DNA from: CAZMCT01 sp964564785
GTDB taxonomy: Bacteria; Planctomycetota; Phycisphaerae; UBA1845; Fen-1342
Reading direction: 5' to 3'
Assembly: GCA_964564785.1 (NCBI GenBank)
Contig: CAZMCT010000003.1
Span: 11,440-75,439 of the forward strand
DNA length: 64,000 bases
The notes under the pieces were generated by a model. That model was not told the DNA's origin. It did no database searches and worked only from the letters and a program-made list of their open reading frames with translations. Position 1 is the first letter of the stretch; each line of letters opens with the position of its first letter. The translations under genes and the position numbers were made by a program. Shown in pieces: positions 51,890-60,611 of the stretch.

Positions 51890-53161
51890 CTAGCCGCCGC
51901 TGCTCATGACCGACTGGATGAGCGAGACCAGCGGCAGGAACAGCGCGACCACAATGAAGCCGACGATCAAGCCCAGGCACACGACCATGATGGGCTCGAG
52001 CAGGCTGACGAGCGACGCCACCAGGGTGTCGACCTCGTCGTCGTAGTTGTCGGCCACCTTCATCAACATCTTATCGAGTTCGCCGGTTTCCTCGCCGACG
52101 TCGACCATGTTCACGACAATCGGGTCGACCGTCTTCGAGGCCCGCAGCGGGTTGGCGAACGAATCACCCTCGCGGATGCCGTCGTGCACTTTTTGGAGCA
52201 TCCGCGCGTACACCTCGTTGCCACTGGTCTGCTTGGTGATCGCGATCGCCTCCAAGATCGGCACGCCGGCCGCGACCAGGGTGCCGAGCGTCCGCGTGAA
52301 GCGCGCCACGGACGATTTTCCCACGAGCTGCCCCACGACCGGGATTTTGAGCGCGAGCGTATCGAGCACGAAACGCCCGGCCTCGGCCTGGCGGATCAGC
52401 TTGTAGGCCAGTACCACGAACACCGGCCCGAGCATGATCACGACCCAGCCCGGCGGCGTCCCCGTCGCGAACCACGTCGACAGGTCGATCAGGAACTGTG
52501 TCACGCCCGGCAGCGTGGTGTTGAAGTCCTGGAAGATCTCTTTGAACTTCGGGACGACCTGCACCATGATGAACGTCACGATACCGCCCGCGATCGTGAT
52601 CACCACGCACGGGTAGATCATCGCGCCGATGATCTTTCGCCGGAGTTTCTGGGCCTTTTCGAGAAAGTCGGCCAGGCGCTGGAGAATCACGTCGAGCACG
52701 CCGCCCGCCTCGCCGGCTGCCACCATGTTGCAGTACAGCCGATCGAAAGCTTTCGGGTGCCGCGTCATTGCTTCGCTGAGCGTGGCGCCCCCCTCGACGT
52801 CTTCCGTGATCTGCTTGAGCACCGAGCGCAGCATGCCCGGCTTCTGCTGCTGCTCAAGAATCCGGATACTGCGGAGGATCGGCAGGCCGGCGTCCTGGAG
52901 CGTCGAAAGCTGGCGCGTGAACGAGCAAAGCTGCTTGGTATTCACCCACCCCAGGCCGGTGCCCGCCGCCTTGCGGGCTTTCGGGCCCGGACCGCCTTTC
53001 TTGGCCGCGACCTTCTTCTTGTCCAGCTTCTCGACCACCTTGGTCGGGAAGTAGCCCAGGCCCCGAACCTTCGAGACCGCTTCTTCCTTCGTTGGCGCTT
53101 CGATCTCGTCCTTGATTTCCTGCCCGGAAGCGTTCAGCGCCTCGTACTTGAACACCGCCAT
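51890..53161 (-). CDS. gspF: Type II secretion / type IV pilus inner-membrane platform protein
   Basis: A 423-residue polytopic protein (GspF/PilC) that transmits the work of the GspE ATPase to pseudopilin assembly. The N-terminal MAVFKYEALNASGQEIKDEI is the family opening. Two T2SSF domains follow, each with the FTRQLSTLQDAGLPIL or FTRTLGTLVAAGVPIL motif, at about 85-210 and 285-410. Three membrane helices lie near 180-200, 235-255 and 390-415. A Lys-rich spacer (48-70) is slightly longer than usual. GGAGG lies 6 bases before the ATG. It is 183 bases after gspE and 75 before the first prepilin. Confidence 0.95.
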   Translation of the reverse strand: MAVFKYEALNASGQEIKDEIEAPTKEEAVSKVRGLGYFPTKVVEKLDKKKVAAKKGGPGPKARKAAGTGLGWVNTKQLCSFTRQLSTLQDAGLPILRSIRILEQQQKPGMLRSVLKQITEDVEGGATLSEAMTRHPKAFDRLYCNMVAAGEAGGVLDVILQRLADFLEKAQKLRRKIIGAMIYPCVVITIAGGIVTFIMVQVVPKFKEIFQDFNTTLPGVTQFLIDLSTWFATGTPPGWVVIMLGPVFVVLAYKLIRQAEAGRFVLDTLALKIPVVGQLVGKSSVARFTRTLGTLVAAGVPILEAIAITKQTSGNEVYARMLQKVHDGIREGDSFANPLRASKTVDPIVVNMVDVGEETGELDKMLMKVADNYDDEVDTLVASLVSLLEPIMVVCLGLIVGFIVVALFLPLVSLIQSVMSSGG

Positions 53162-53344
53162 GCCCAGCCTCCACGGCCCACCCGGGCCGGAACACTCCGG
53201 CGTCGCCGATCCCAGCGCCGGCCGGGTGTGATTAGACCCTACCCTACGGAATTATTGGCGTTACCAAGTGACCGCCGAGGAATCGTGGCGTCCGAAAAAA
53301 CCGCGCCCAAGGGTCGGTACCCCCCGCCGAGCCCCTGGCGGCTG

Positions 53345-55099
53345 TCACGAGATCTCCTCACTCAGCGTCTCGCGGACGACCTCCTCGATTGTCGTAATTC
53401 CATCGTACAACGCGAGTAAGCCCGATTCCCGCAGCGTGCGCATGCCGCGTTTGCGCGCCTCGGCCCGCAGAACGCCCGTGGACGCGTGTTTCATGATCAG
53501 CTCGCGCAGCTCGTCGTCCATGATCATCGTTTCAAAAATACCTCGCCGGCCCCGATAGCCGGTGTGGTTGCAGTAGTCACACCCGCGGCCGTAGTACAAC
53601 GTGCGGTGAGCCACATCCCCCGGAAGCAGGCCGAGCTCCATGAGCTGCTGTTCTGTGGGCTGGAACTCCTCCTTGCAGTTGGTGCAAATCTTACGCACAA
53701 GTCGTTGTGCGATAATGCCTTCCAGCGTTGCGGTCAGGAGGAAGGGCTCCATGCCGAGGTCAAGGAGGCGGGCGATGGAGCTGGGCGCGTCGTTGGTGTG
53801 CAGCGTGCTGAAGACGAGGTGTCCCGTAAGGGAGGCCTGGACTGAGATTTGCGCAGTCTCAAGGTCGCGGATCTCGCCGACGAGGATGATGTCGGGGTCC
53901 TGACGCAGGAAGCTCCGCAAGCACCGCGCGAACGTGAGGCCGATTTCGGCCTTGATCTGGCACTGAATCATCCCGTCGATGTCGTACTCGACGGGATCCT
54001 CGGTGGTTAGGATCTTGACATCGATCGTGTTCAGGTCCTTCAGGCACGAGTAGAGCGTGGTGGTCTTGCCCGAGCCCGTGGGACCGGTAACGATGATGAT
54101 GCCGTGCGGCTTGCTGATGAGCTGTCGCACGACGCCCATGTCTTCTTCGCGCAACCCGAGCTGGGTGAGGTCGAGATTCACCTGCGTGCGGTCAAGCACG
54201 CGAAGCACGACGCTCTCGCCAAACATGGTCGGCAGCACGCTGACGCGCAGGTCGACGGGGCGGCCTTCGACGAGCAGCTCGATGCGGCCGTCCTGCGGCA
54301 TGCGGCGCTCGGCGATGTCGAGGTTGGCCATGACCTTGATGCGCGAGGAGATCGCCATCGCGACATGCTTGGGAGGGGGGACCATCTCGAAGAGCACACC
54401 GTCGATGCGATAACGCATCTTGAACTCGTCCTCGAACGGCTCGAAATGCACGTCGGAGGCTTTGTCGCGGATGGCCTGGAGGAGGACCAGGTTGACGAGT
54501 TTCTTGACCGGGGCGCTTTCGGCAGCGGCCATGAGTTCGTCGAGGTCAATGCTCTCGCCGCGGCCCTGCATGCGCGAGACTTCCTCGCTGGTGGACATCT
54601 CGTCGATGATGTCGCTGATGCTGGCGGCGGCCTCTTCGGGGTAATAGCGGTTGAGCGCCTCGGCCATGTCCGCTTCGGTGGTCACGCGGGCGACGACGTT
54701 GTAGCCCATGAGGGTCTTGAGGTCGTCGGTGGCGTGGAAGTTGTCGGCGCTGGCGATCGCGACGCCGAGGGTGTTGGTCTCGCGGTCGTAGTCGGTGGGG
54801 ATGACCCGATAGGCGTGCGCCATTTGCGACGGGATCAGGTCGATCACGCTCTTGTCGATATCGATGTCACTGAGCTTGATGCTCTCCATCCCGACTTGGG
54901 CGGCGAGCGCGCGGTTGACGTCGGCTTCCTCGACGTAACCCATCTCGATCAGAAGTTGCCCGAGCGGGCCGCGTTTCTTCTTTTGCAGTTCGAGCGCCTC
55001 GGAGACCTGCGCCCGGGTGACTTTGCCCATCTTGATGAGAATGCGGCCGAGGGGCCGGCCTTTGAGCTGGGCGATTGGCGGCATGGGCTCGGACGGCAT
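53345..55099 (-). CDS. gspE: Type II secretion / type IV pilus assembly ATPase
   Basis: A 584-residue cytoplasmic hexameric ATPase (GspE/PilB). An N-terminal MshEN/GspE-N domain (about 15-155) precedes the ATPase. Walker A GPTGSGKTT is at 339-347, the Asp box includes TEDPVEY, Walker B ILVGEIRDLET is followed by HLVFSTLHTND. A zinc-binding tetracysteine is present (C472, C475, C507, C510), as in PilB and GspE. Retraction ATPases (PilT) lack both the N-domain and the Cys motif, so this is an extension ATPase. GGAGG precedes the ATG, and a TATAAT box lies 23 bases upstream, so this is the first gene of the E-to-K operon. Confidence 0.95.
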   Translation of the reverse strand: MPSEPMPPIAQLKGRPLGRILIKMGKVTRAQVSEALELQKKKRGPLGQLLIEMGYVEEADVNRALAAQVGMESIKLSDIDIDKSVIDLIPSQMAHAYRVIPTDYDRETNTLGVAIASADNFHATDDLKTLMGYNVVARVTTEADMAEALNRYYPEEAAASISDIIDEMSTSEEVSRMQGRGESIDLDELMAAAESAPVKKLVNLVLLQAIRDKASDVHFEPFEDEFKMRYRIDGVLFEMVPPPKHVAMAISSRIKVMANLDIAERRMPQDGRIELLVEGRPVDLRVSVLPTMFGESVVLRVLDRTQVNLDLTQLGLREEDMGVVRQLISKPHGIIIVTGPTGSGKTTTLYSCLKDLNTIDVKILTTEDPVEYDIDGMIQCQIKAEIGLTFARCLRSFLRQDPDIILVGEIRDLETAQISVQASLTGHLVFSTLHTNDAPSSIARLLDLGMEPFLLTATLEGIIAQRLVRKICTNCKEEFQPTEQQLMELGLLPGDVAHRTLYYGRGCDYCNHTGYRGRRGIFETMIMDDELRELIMKHASTGVLRAEARKRGMRTLRESGLLALYDGITTIEEVVRETLSEEIS

Positions 55100-55122
55100 T
55101 CGGCATTCCTCCGTGGCGCCGC

Positions 55123-55151
55123 ATTATACGTGGCGGGGGTGCGGACCGAAA
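55123..55151 (-). promoter_or_regulatory. Candidate promoter of the secretion operon
   Basis: On the minus strand a perfect TATAAT (55128-55123) is preceded 17 bases upstream by TTTCGG. Transcription would start near 55116, leaving about 16 bases before the gspE ATG. A perfect -10 box in such GC-rich sequence is unlikely by chance at this site. Confidence 0.5.
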
Positions 55152-55839
55152 ACGGCGGCGGCGTGCCGGCGTCGAGATGTTCGGGCGCATCGTCGTCGGA
55201 TGGGCGTGTCGGCCGCGTGAGAGCGACTCCGGCGTTGGGCCTGCCGCAGGTGGCGCGGCCGAACGATTGCCGAAGTCGGTCTGGGCGACAGGGTGAAAAG
55301 GTGGGGCGGGCGGCTTCGGAACGGACGTTTTCAGGAGGGGGGTTGGGTTTCGAGCGAGGGGACCATCAAGCGCGGATCAAGTTTAGCAGCCAATCCTGTT
55401 GATGGCCTGTGAACGTCGCATCTGAGAGCCGCCAGCCCAAGCAGGGTCACCGGGGGCAACCGGTGTCCAAAAAGCGCACCGGTCCAGTGTCCATACCGAC
55501 CGATGCGCGAGTGGTCGTCCAACAACCCATCCGTGAGCCGTCACCGACCGGGATCCGCAAGTGAGCTCATCGGGACTATTACCCAGATTAACAGCACAAT
55601 CCGGTCTAGCCGCCCTTATGATAACACCAAGTTTCTGCTCATGAAGAGCGCAATCTTATCCGTTTTGCAGATTCCACCTTCCGTTCTCGGGCGCGGTTTC
55701 CGACAGATTTGACATGGCACAACATCTTGTGCTGAATATTTTCCCATGACAATATGGGGCCAACTTCTGGCATTTCAAACCACGATTGAAACTTCCTATA
55801 TTCTCACTCGGGAGCCTTCTCACCCCCCTTGACATACGC
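55152..55839. other. Gene-free region with an AT-richer part
   Basis: Almost 690 bases without a coding-like ORF. From about 55560 to 55830 the base composition falls clearly below the rest of the window. That part holds TTGACA at 55711 and at 55829 on the plus strand and one perfect inverted repeat. No RNA gene or insertion sequence was recognised. Confidence 0.55.
55719..55734. promoter_or_regulatory. Operator-like inverted repeat GCACAA-CATC-TTGTGC
   Basis: A perfect 6-bp inverted repeat with a 4-base centre lies immediately after a TTGACA box (55711-55716), where a repressor or activator could act on a plus-strand promoter. A clear -10 box is lacking (GAATAT at 55736 is weak), so the reading is tentative. 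Confidence 0.35.
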
Positions 55840-56364
55840 TCACGGGCCCAGGTTCCCGTGCTCTACGCGGCGCAAGAGTTTCCGGACCAGTAGGTAGTTC
55901 CGATCTCGGTAGCGTGTGACTTCGGCAGAGATGACGAATTCATTGAACCCGGCCTGGGCCTCCCGCTCCATGAGCTCCAGGAGCTGATTCTCCAGCAAGT
56001 CGAGCGTGCGGGTCGCGCGGTTGTCTCCATCCAGGAACGCGAATCGTGCTCGCCCCTCCTCGTGAATCAGGCGGCCCGGGCGCTCGACGAGCATCGTTCC
56101 TTCCAGAAGGAGCGGCGGCATGCCGCCCTCGCCCGGTCGCACCTCGCCTGGCGATTCCGGCGTCTGAGGCGCGATCGCCGTCGGCCGGTCCGTGCGGGCG
56201 AGCAGGTTGCGCAGGATTTCCGATTGTGCCGGCTTCCGGAGGGTCGTCCGACCCTCCGACGGTCGTGATGCCGGCTGGGTTTCGGCCGGCGGTTCGGCCG
56301 GTTTTTGTTGAGGGGTCATCGTCGCGAGCGCCAACATGAATGCGACGGCGAGCCAAGCGGTCAT
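55840..56364 (-). CDS. Small exported protein, unknown function
   Basis: A 174-residue protein with a signal peptide (about 1-17), a Pro/Glu/Thr-rich stretch (18-90) and a C-terminal domain (90-165). The C-terminal domain contains LLEGTMLVERPGRLIHEEGRARFAF and a charged helix LLENQLLELMEREAQAGFNEF. The beta-then-helix ending VISAEVTRYRDRNYLLVRKLLRR looks like a small beta-barrel or OB-like fold and also occurs in other planctomycete exported proteins, as far as can be recalled. AAGGAG lies 4-5 bases before ATG 56364; the longer frame upstream overlaps the divergent NeuD-like gene and is rejected. The function is unknown. Confidence 0.65.
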   Translation of the reverse strand: MTAWLAVAFMLALATMTPQQKPAEPPAETQPASRPSEGRTTLRKPAQSEILRNLLARTDRPTAIAPQTPESPGEVRPGEGGMPPLLLEGTMLVERPGRLIHEEGRARFAFLDGDNRATRTLDLLENQLLELMEREAQAGFNEFVISAEVTRYRDRNYLLVRKLLRRVEHGNLGP

Positions 56365-56487
56365 GGCGCGCTCCTTTACCGGGTACGGGGGGCCCCGATC
56401 GGCCGCGGGGAGCCGTACCCGCCGGGGTACATATATCGCGTCCGGCGGCCGGCGTCGATTCGACCGATAGGGAAAGCCGGGTGAGAC

Positions 56488-57150
56488 ATGCAGAACGTGG
56501 CGATTTACGGTGCAGGCGGACTCGGGGAGGTGGTGCTCGACATTCTGCAACAGGGGCGGCGGTTCCGGCCGTGTGCGTTTGTGGATACCAACCCGGCCCT
56601 GAAGGGGCAAGTCGTCGCCGGCCTGCCGGTTCGGGGCGGTCCCGAGGAACTGGAGGCTCTGGTGCGCGAGGGGATCGAGGGGCTGATCGTCGCGATCGGG
56701 GACAACCTCACGCGAGTCGCGTTGGCCGAATCGATCGCGGCTCGGGGGATACCGCTCATTTCGGCCATCCACCCGCTGGCGAGCATCTCGCCGTCGGCGG
56801 AGCTGGCCACCCACGTCGTGGTGGGACCGCGGGCGACCGTCTGCGTGCACGCCCGAATCGGTTCGCACACCGTGGTGCTCGCGGGGGCGATCGCGGAGCA
56901 CGACAATGTGCTGGGTCAGGGGGTCTTTCTGGACCCGGCCGTGCGGCTGGCGGGGGGAGTGACGGTCGAGGACTTCGCGCGCGTCGGGATCGGCGCGTCG
57001 GTGATCCCGGGACGGCGCGTGGGGCGCGGGGCCCGCGTCGAACCAGGGGCGGTGGTCATCCACGATGTGCCGCCGAACCAGGTGGTGGGAGGCATTCCCG
57101 CCCGGCCGACAAACGTCAGCGCATCGCGCTTCGTGCCGAGCGGGGGCTGA
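56488..57150 (+). CDS. NeuD/PglD-family sugar O- or N-acyltransferase
   Basis: A 220-residue enzyme. An N-terminal Rossmann-like domain (YGAGGLGEVVLDIL, about 7-20) binds the nucleotide-sugar or acyl donor side. A left-handed beta-helix of hexapeptide repeats follows (about 95-205), with AIAEHDNVLGQGVFLDP containing the probable catalytic His, as in PglD. Such enzymes acetylate nucleotide-linked sugars for glycan or capsule synthesis. No other glycan genes adjoin it, so its pathway is unknown. It is divergent from the small exported protein and converges on the ABC permease, with 22 bases between the stops. Confidence 0.85.
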   Translation: MQNVAIYGAGGLGEVVLDILQQGRRFRPCAFVDTNPALKGQVVAGLPVRGGPEELEALVREGIEGLIVAIGDNLTRVALAESIAARGIPLISAIHPLASISPSAELATHVVVGPRATVCVHARIGSHTVVLAGAIAEHDNVLGQGVFLDPAVRLAGGVTVEDFARVGIGASVIPGRRVGRGARVEPGAVVIHDVPPNQVVGGIPARPTNVSASRFVPSGG

Positions 57151-57172
57151 CCGCGCCGCCGCGGGCCGGCAT

Positions 57173-59050
57173 TCAGGCCGATTGCTTCCGCACCGTCATG
57201 TCGAACCCGCGCACCATGCTGCTGTACAGTGCGTAGGTGATGGCCAAGTACACGACGGTCGAAATCAGCGTGAAGACCGCCCGCGTGACGCGGAACGAAG
57301 CGACCGTGCCGGCGCTCACAGTCGCGCCGCCCGCCGAGAACACGCCGGCGGCCCGTTCCGCGGCCTGCCACGGGTCCAGCAGCGCGTGAATGCCCCAGAC
57401 GGGAGTGAACGGCAGCACGATCGCCGCGACGGTGACGTCCGTTTCACGCATCGCCAGCCCGCAGCCCCACAACAGCCCCGCGTTCCCGAGCACCACGGCC
57501 GTGCTGAGCATGACGGCCTGCACCGTCTTCTTCGAGATCAGCGAAAAATGCAGCCCGATCATCGCCGCCAGGGCTGCGAACGCCACCATCATCGCCGGGA
57601 CGAGGAAAACGGCCTCGACGGTCGTGACCGCGGGGAGATTGCGGCGGCCGAACAAATCCAGGATGGCGAACAGCGCCACCGTCAGCGTCGGCACGGCGAT
57701 GAGCGGAATCACCAGCCGCACGAGTCCCTGGAGCATCCCCGCGATGATGTAGCGGCTCGTCAGCGGCGTCGTGAGCAGCAGCTCCAGGGTCTGCGATTCC
57801 TTCTCGCGGGTCAGCGTGGTCGCGGCCGTGCTCGTGACCACCAGCAGGATGACCGTCAGCTCGATCCACACCAGCGGCACGAGCCAGCCGCGGACGGCGG
57901 CCGCGGCGGTCGGACCCGCCCCGAACGTCTGCGTGTGGTAGGCGACGACCAGGAGGATGCCGAGCGCGAGGCCGGCGGTGTTGAACAGCAGCCGCATGAG
58001 CGAGCGGCCGCCGGCGGAAGCGCGGGTCGCGGCCTCGCGCCAGGCGATCGGGTTGCGCCAGACGCGGCGGGGGGCGCGGCGGTGTTCGCCGGCCCGGTGG
58101 GGCAGCAGGCGGTCGACGAGGGCGGTCCACAGTCGGCGCTCACCCTCGCGGGCGCCGCGGCGGACGTAGATCAGACTGATGAGCACCATGACGGCGGAGG
58201 CGAGCGTCGTCAGGAGCATGTAGCCGTACTGCGGGTAAGCCAGCAGCCAGCGTGCGGGCCGGCCGAAGCCGTGCACGGCGGCGGGGTCGGGCGCGGGAGT
58301 CTGGCCGGTGACGACCAGGAGCGCGAGGAAGGGATGGACCGGGGCCAGCCAGCTCATGCTGTAGGTGGAGCTGCGGCTGAAGAAGGTCGTGGCGGCGGGG
58401 GCCTGCGGGAGCTGCCCCCAGGGCGAGAGTCCGACCAGGCCCACGCCCAGGAGGTACACGGCGACGCCGACGAAGAAGGCGAAGATCGTGCGGCGCGTGC
58501 CGATCCGCAGAAAACTGATCAGGATCGCCAGCGAGCCGGTCAGCAGCCCGGTGCATGCGGCCAGCCCGAAGCTCTCGAAGATCTCAGTGGTCGTGACGCC
58601 GCCGTAGATCATCGTGATGCAGAAAATCGGCAGGCCCGACAGCAGCAGCACCCAGACGAAGAAAATCCGCGAGGCGAGCGATCCGAGTACGATCTGGGCG
58701 TTCGACAGCGGGGTGGTCAGCAGGATGTGGTAGGTGTTCGCGTCCTTCTCCTGCGTGATGGCGGCCGCGCAGAACACCGGCGCGATGAAGCTCATCAACA
58801 GCAGTTGCACGACGCTCACGAGCATGAACGTCTGCGTGGCCTGTTTGGCAAGATCGGCGAGAGACTGGTCGCCCGTGCCGAGCGCGAGCCCCTTGCCCAG
58901 CAGGAACACCGCCACCAGCGCCAGCAGGTAGACCAACCGGGCCCACAGGTGCCGCACGCGCTTTCCGCCGGCTGACACCACCCGCAGCAGAATGGGGTTG
59001 GCCGGCAACAGCCGCCAGAGCCACAGTCCCAGGTCGGATGCCAGGTTCAC
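57173..59050 (-). CDS. ABC-2 permease, two permease halves fused
   Basis: A 625-residue integral membrane protein with about twelve helices. The ABC-2 signature occurs twice: QEKDANTYHILLTTPLSN (about 85-102) and REKESQTLELLLTTPLTS (about 420-437), so two permease halves are joined in one chain by a basic loop (about 310-345). A single polypeptide can therefore form the complete transmembrane unit with an ATPase dimer. No ATPase gene adjoins it. The start is a GTG with GAGGG upstream. This architecture is known among NatB/GldF-GldG-like exporters. The substrate is unknown. Confidence 0.82.
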   Translation of the reverse strand: MNLASDLGLWLWRLLPANPILLRVVSAGGKRVRHLWARLVYLLALVAVFLLGKGLALGTGDQSLADLAKQATQTFMLVSVVQLLLMSFIAPVFCAAAITQEKDANTYHILLTTPLSNAQIVLGSLASRIFFVWVLLLSGLPIFCITMIYGGVTTTEIFESFGLAACTGLLTGSLAILISFLRIGTRRTIFAFFVGVAVYLLGVGLVGLSPWGQLPQAPAATTFFSRSSTYSMSWLAPVHPFLALLVVTGQTPAPDPAAVHGFGRPARWLLAYPQYGYMLLTTLASAVMVLISLIYVRRGAREGERRLWTALVDRLLPHRAGEHRRAPRRVWRNPIAWREAATRASAGGRSLMRLLFNTAGLALGILLVVAYHTQTFGAGPTAAAAVRGWLVPLVWIELTVILLVVTSTAATTLTREKESQTLELLLTTPLTSRYIIAGMLQGLVRLVIPLIAVPTLTVALFAILDLFGRRNLPAVTTVEAVFLVPAMMVAFAALAAMIGLHFSLISKKTVQAVMLSTAVVLGNAGLLWGCGLAMRETDVTVAAIVLPFTPVWGIHALLDPWQAAERAAGVFSAGGATVSAGTVASFRVTRAVFTLISTVVYLAITYALYSSMVRGFDMTVRKQSA

Positions 59051-59097
59051 GGCGCCCTCACCCGTTCGTCCCGACGCGGTGCCGCCCCGCGCCGCCG

Positions 59098-60588
59098 CTA
59101 CTCGCCCGGCGACCGGCTGTCACCCGTGCCCGGCGCGGCCTTCGGCGAGAGCCAGTCGATCCACATCCGGCAGCGCGGGAAATCGACCGTCAGGCTGCGC
59201 ATCTCACGGAACAGCGCCATGCCGACCAGCACATCGGTCTGAATGCCGATGATCGGGCTGAGCGTGTCGTCCAGGATGTTCAGACCCACGCCGCCCAGCC
59301 GCTCGAACGTGCGGCCGCCCAGCTCGAGCCGCACCCCTTCGGTCAGCGTGATCTGCGGCAGGCCACCCTGCCCGACCCCCAGCGCCACGGGAACGTCGAA
59401 CACCTGCCGCTCGCGATCCGGAAACAGCTCGGCCAGCCGGAGCGGTGAGAGCGCGACCACATCGGCGCCGGTATCGAGCAGCGCCATCGCAGGCTGCCCC
59501 TCCAAGCGGACCGGGGCCATGAGCTTCGCGTCGGCCGCGATCCGCACCTCCGTCGCGTGTCCGGGCCCCGGCTCCGCGCTCGATGGGCCGACGATGAGCT
59601 GGCCACCCGCGAAATCGAGCGTCATCCGGCCCTCCGCGAAGATCCCGGTGCCCAAAATGCCGTCCGCCGCCCCCATGATCGACTTGCGGACATCAAATAT
59701 CCGCGTGATCACGCGGCCACAGCGGATGGTCCCGATTTGCAGCTCGTCGATCACCGCCTGGCCGGTCTGCTCCTTGCCGGCCACCCCCCGCACACTGGCC
59801 GCCGCGACCGAGCGGAGCCCGATCTCGTCGGCCACCGTCTGGTCGAGCGCCAGCATGATGCTGCCGCCGGTGTCGACCACCATGCGATACGGCCCGCGGC
59901 CGTGGATCACGACGTCGACGCTCGGCAGGTTGAGCATGACCAGCGGGGGCATCGGGGCCGCGCCGCCGGATGCGATCTGGTTCAGCGGCCGCGGGCCGAC
60001 CGCCTGGAGGAACTCGGGCACGCCCTCGATGGCCTCGGCCACGTAGTACTCGGGGTAGCCGTTGTCCGGGTCGGTCAGCTTCGCGGCCCGCCGCAGCAGA
60101 TCGGGCAGGCCTTCGAGCTCGTTGCGGGCCGCGCGCACCGCGTAGATGTAGTACAGGTCTTCCGCGCGGTGCGGCCGGATCTGTTCGAGGCGATCGGCCA
60201 GCGCGTCGGCCTCGACCCAGTCGCCGCGGGCCAGATGCACTTCGAGCAGCGTTCGCAATGCGACCTGTTCGCGCGTGTCCCGGGGAATCCCCGCCGCGAC
60301 GTGCTCAGCCTCTTCGAGTCGGCCGGCGCGCCACAGGGCGCGTGCGGCCAGGCCGCGCAACTCCTGGTTCTTAGGGAGTTTCTCGAGCGCGACCGCAGCC
60401 AGTTTGCGCCCGGCCCGCCAGTCGTCGGCCCGCCAGGCGGCGTCGAGGGCCTGGGCGAGGGCTGCGGCGGTGGGGTGTTTTTCCGCTTTCGCGATCAGCC
60501 GCGGAGCCCGGCCCTTCCAGGGGTTTTCGGGGGTTTCGCCGGCGGCGTAGAGCAACATGATTATCGGCAGCACGACGGAAACAGGCAT
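59098..60588 (-). CDS. Exported protein with TPR region and two retropepsin-like aspartyl protease domains
   Basis: A 496-residue protein with a short hydrophobic N-terminus (about 4-16), likely a signal or anchor. Residues 40-175 are helical, TPR-like. Two aspartic-protease-like halves follow: MVVDTGGSIML with D239-T-G241, and ALLDTGADVVAL with D372-T-G374. Each is followed by the Ile-Leu-Gly-type strand of the retropepsin fold (ILGTGIF; IIGIQTDVLVGMALF). Retropepsins dimerise, so the two domains could pair within one chain to make one active site. ATG 60588 has GAGGA upstream. Targets are unknown. It lies 23 bases before the hydrolase gene's end, so the two are probably cotranscribed. Confidence 0.82.
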   Translation of the reverse strand: MPVSVVLPIIMLLYAAGETPENPWKGRAPRLIAKAEKHPTAAALAQALDAAWRADDWRAGRKLAAVALEKLPKNQELRGLAARALWRAGRLEEAEHVAAGIPRDTREQVALRTLLEVHLARGDWVEADALADRLEQIRPHRAEDLYYIYAVRAARNELEGLPDLLRRAAKLTDPDNGYPEYYVAEAIEGVPEFLQAVGPRPLNQIASGGAAPMPPLVMLNLPSVDVVIHGRGPYRMVVDTGGSIMLALDQTVADEIGLRSVAAASVRGVAGKEQTGQAVIDELQIGTIRCGRVITRIFDVRKSIMGAADGILGTGIFAEGRMTLDFAGGQLIVGPSSAEPGPGHATEVRIAADAKLMAPVRLEGQPAMALLDTGADVVALSPLRLAELFPDRERQVFDVPVALGVGQGGLPQITLTEGVRLELGGRTFERLGGVGLNILDDTLSPIIGIQTDVLVGMALFREMRSLTVDFPRCRMWIDWLSPKAAPGTGDSRSPGE

Positions 60589-60611
60589 ACGGTCCTCGTG
60601 TGATGCGTGCG

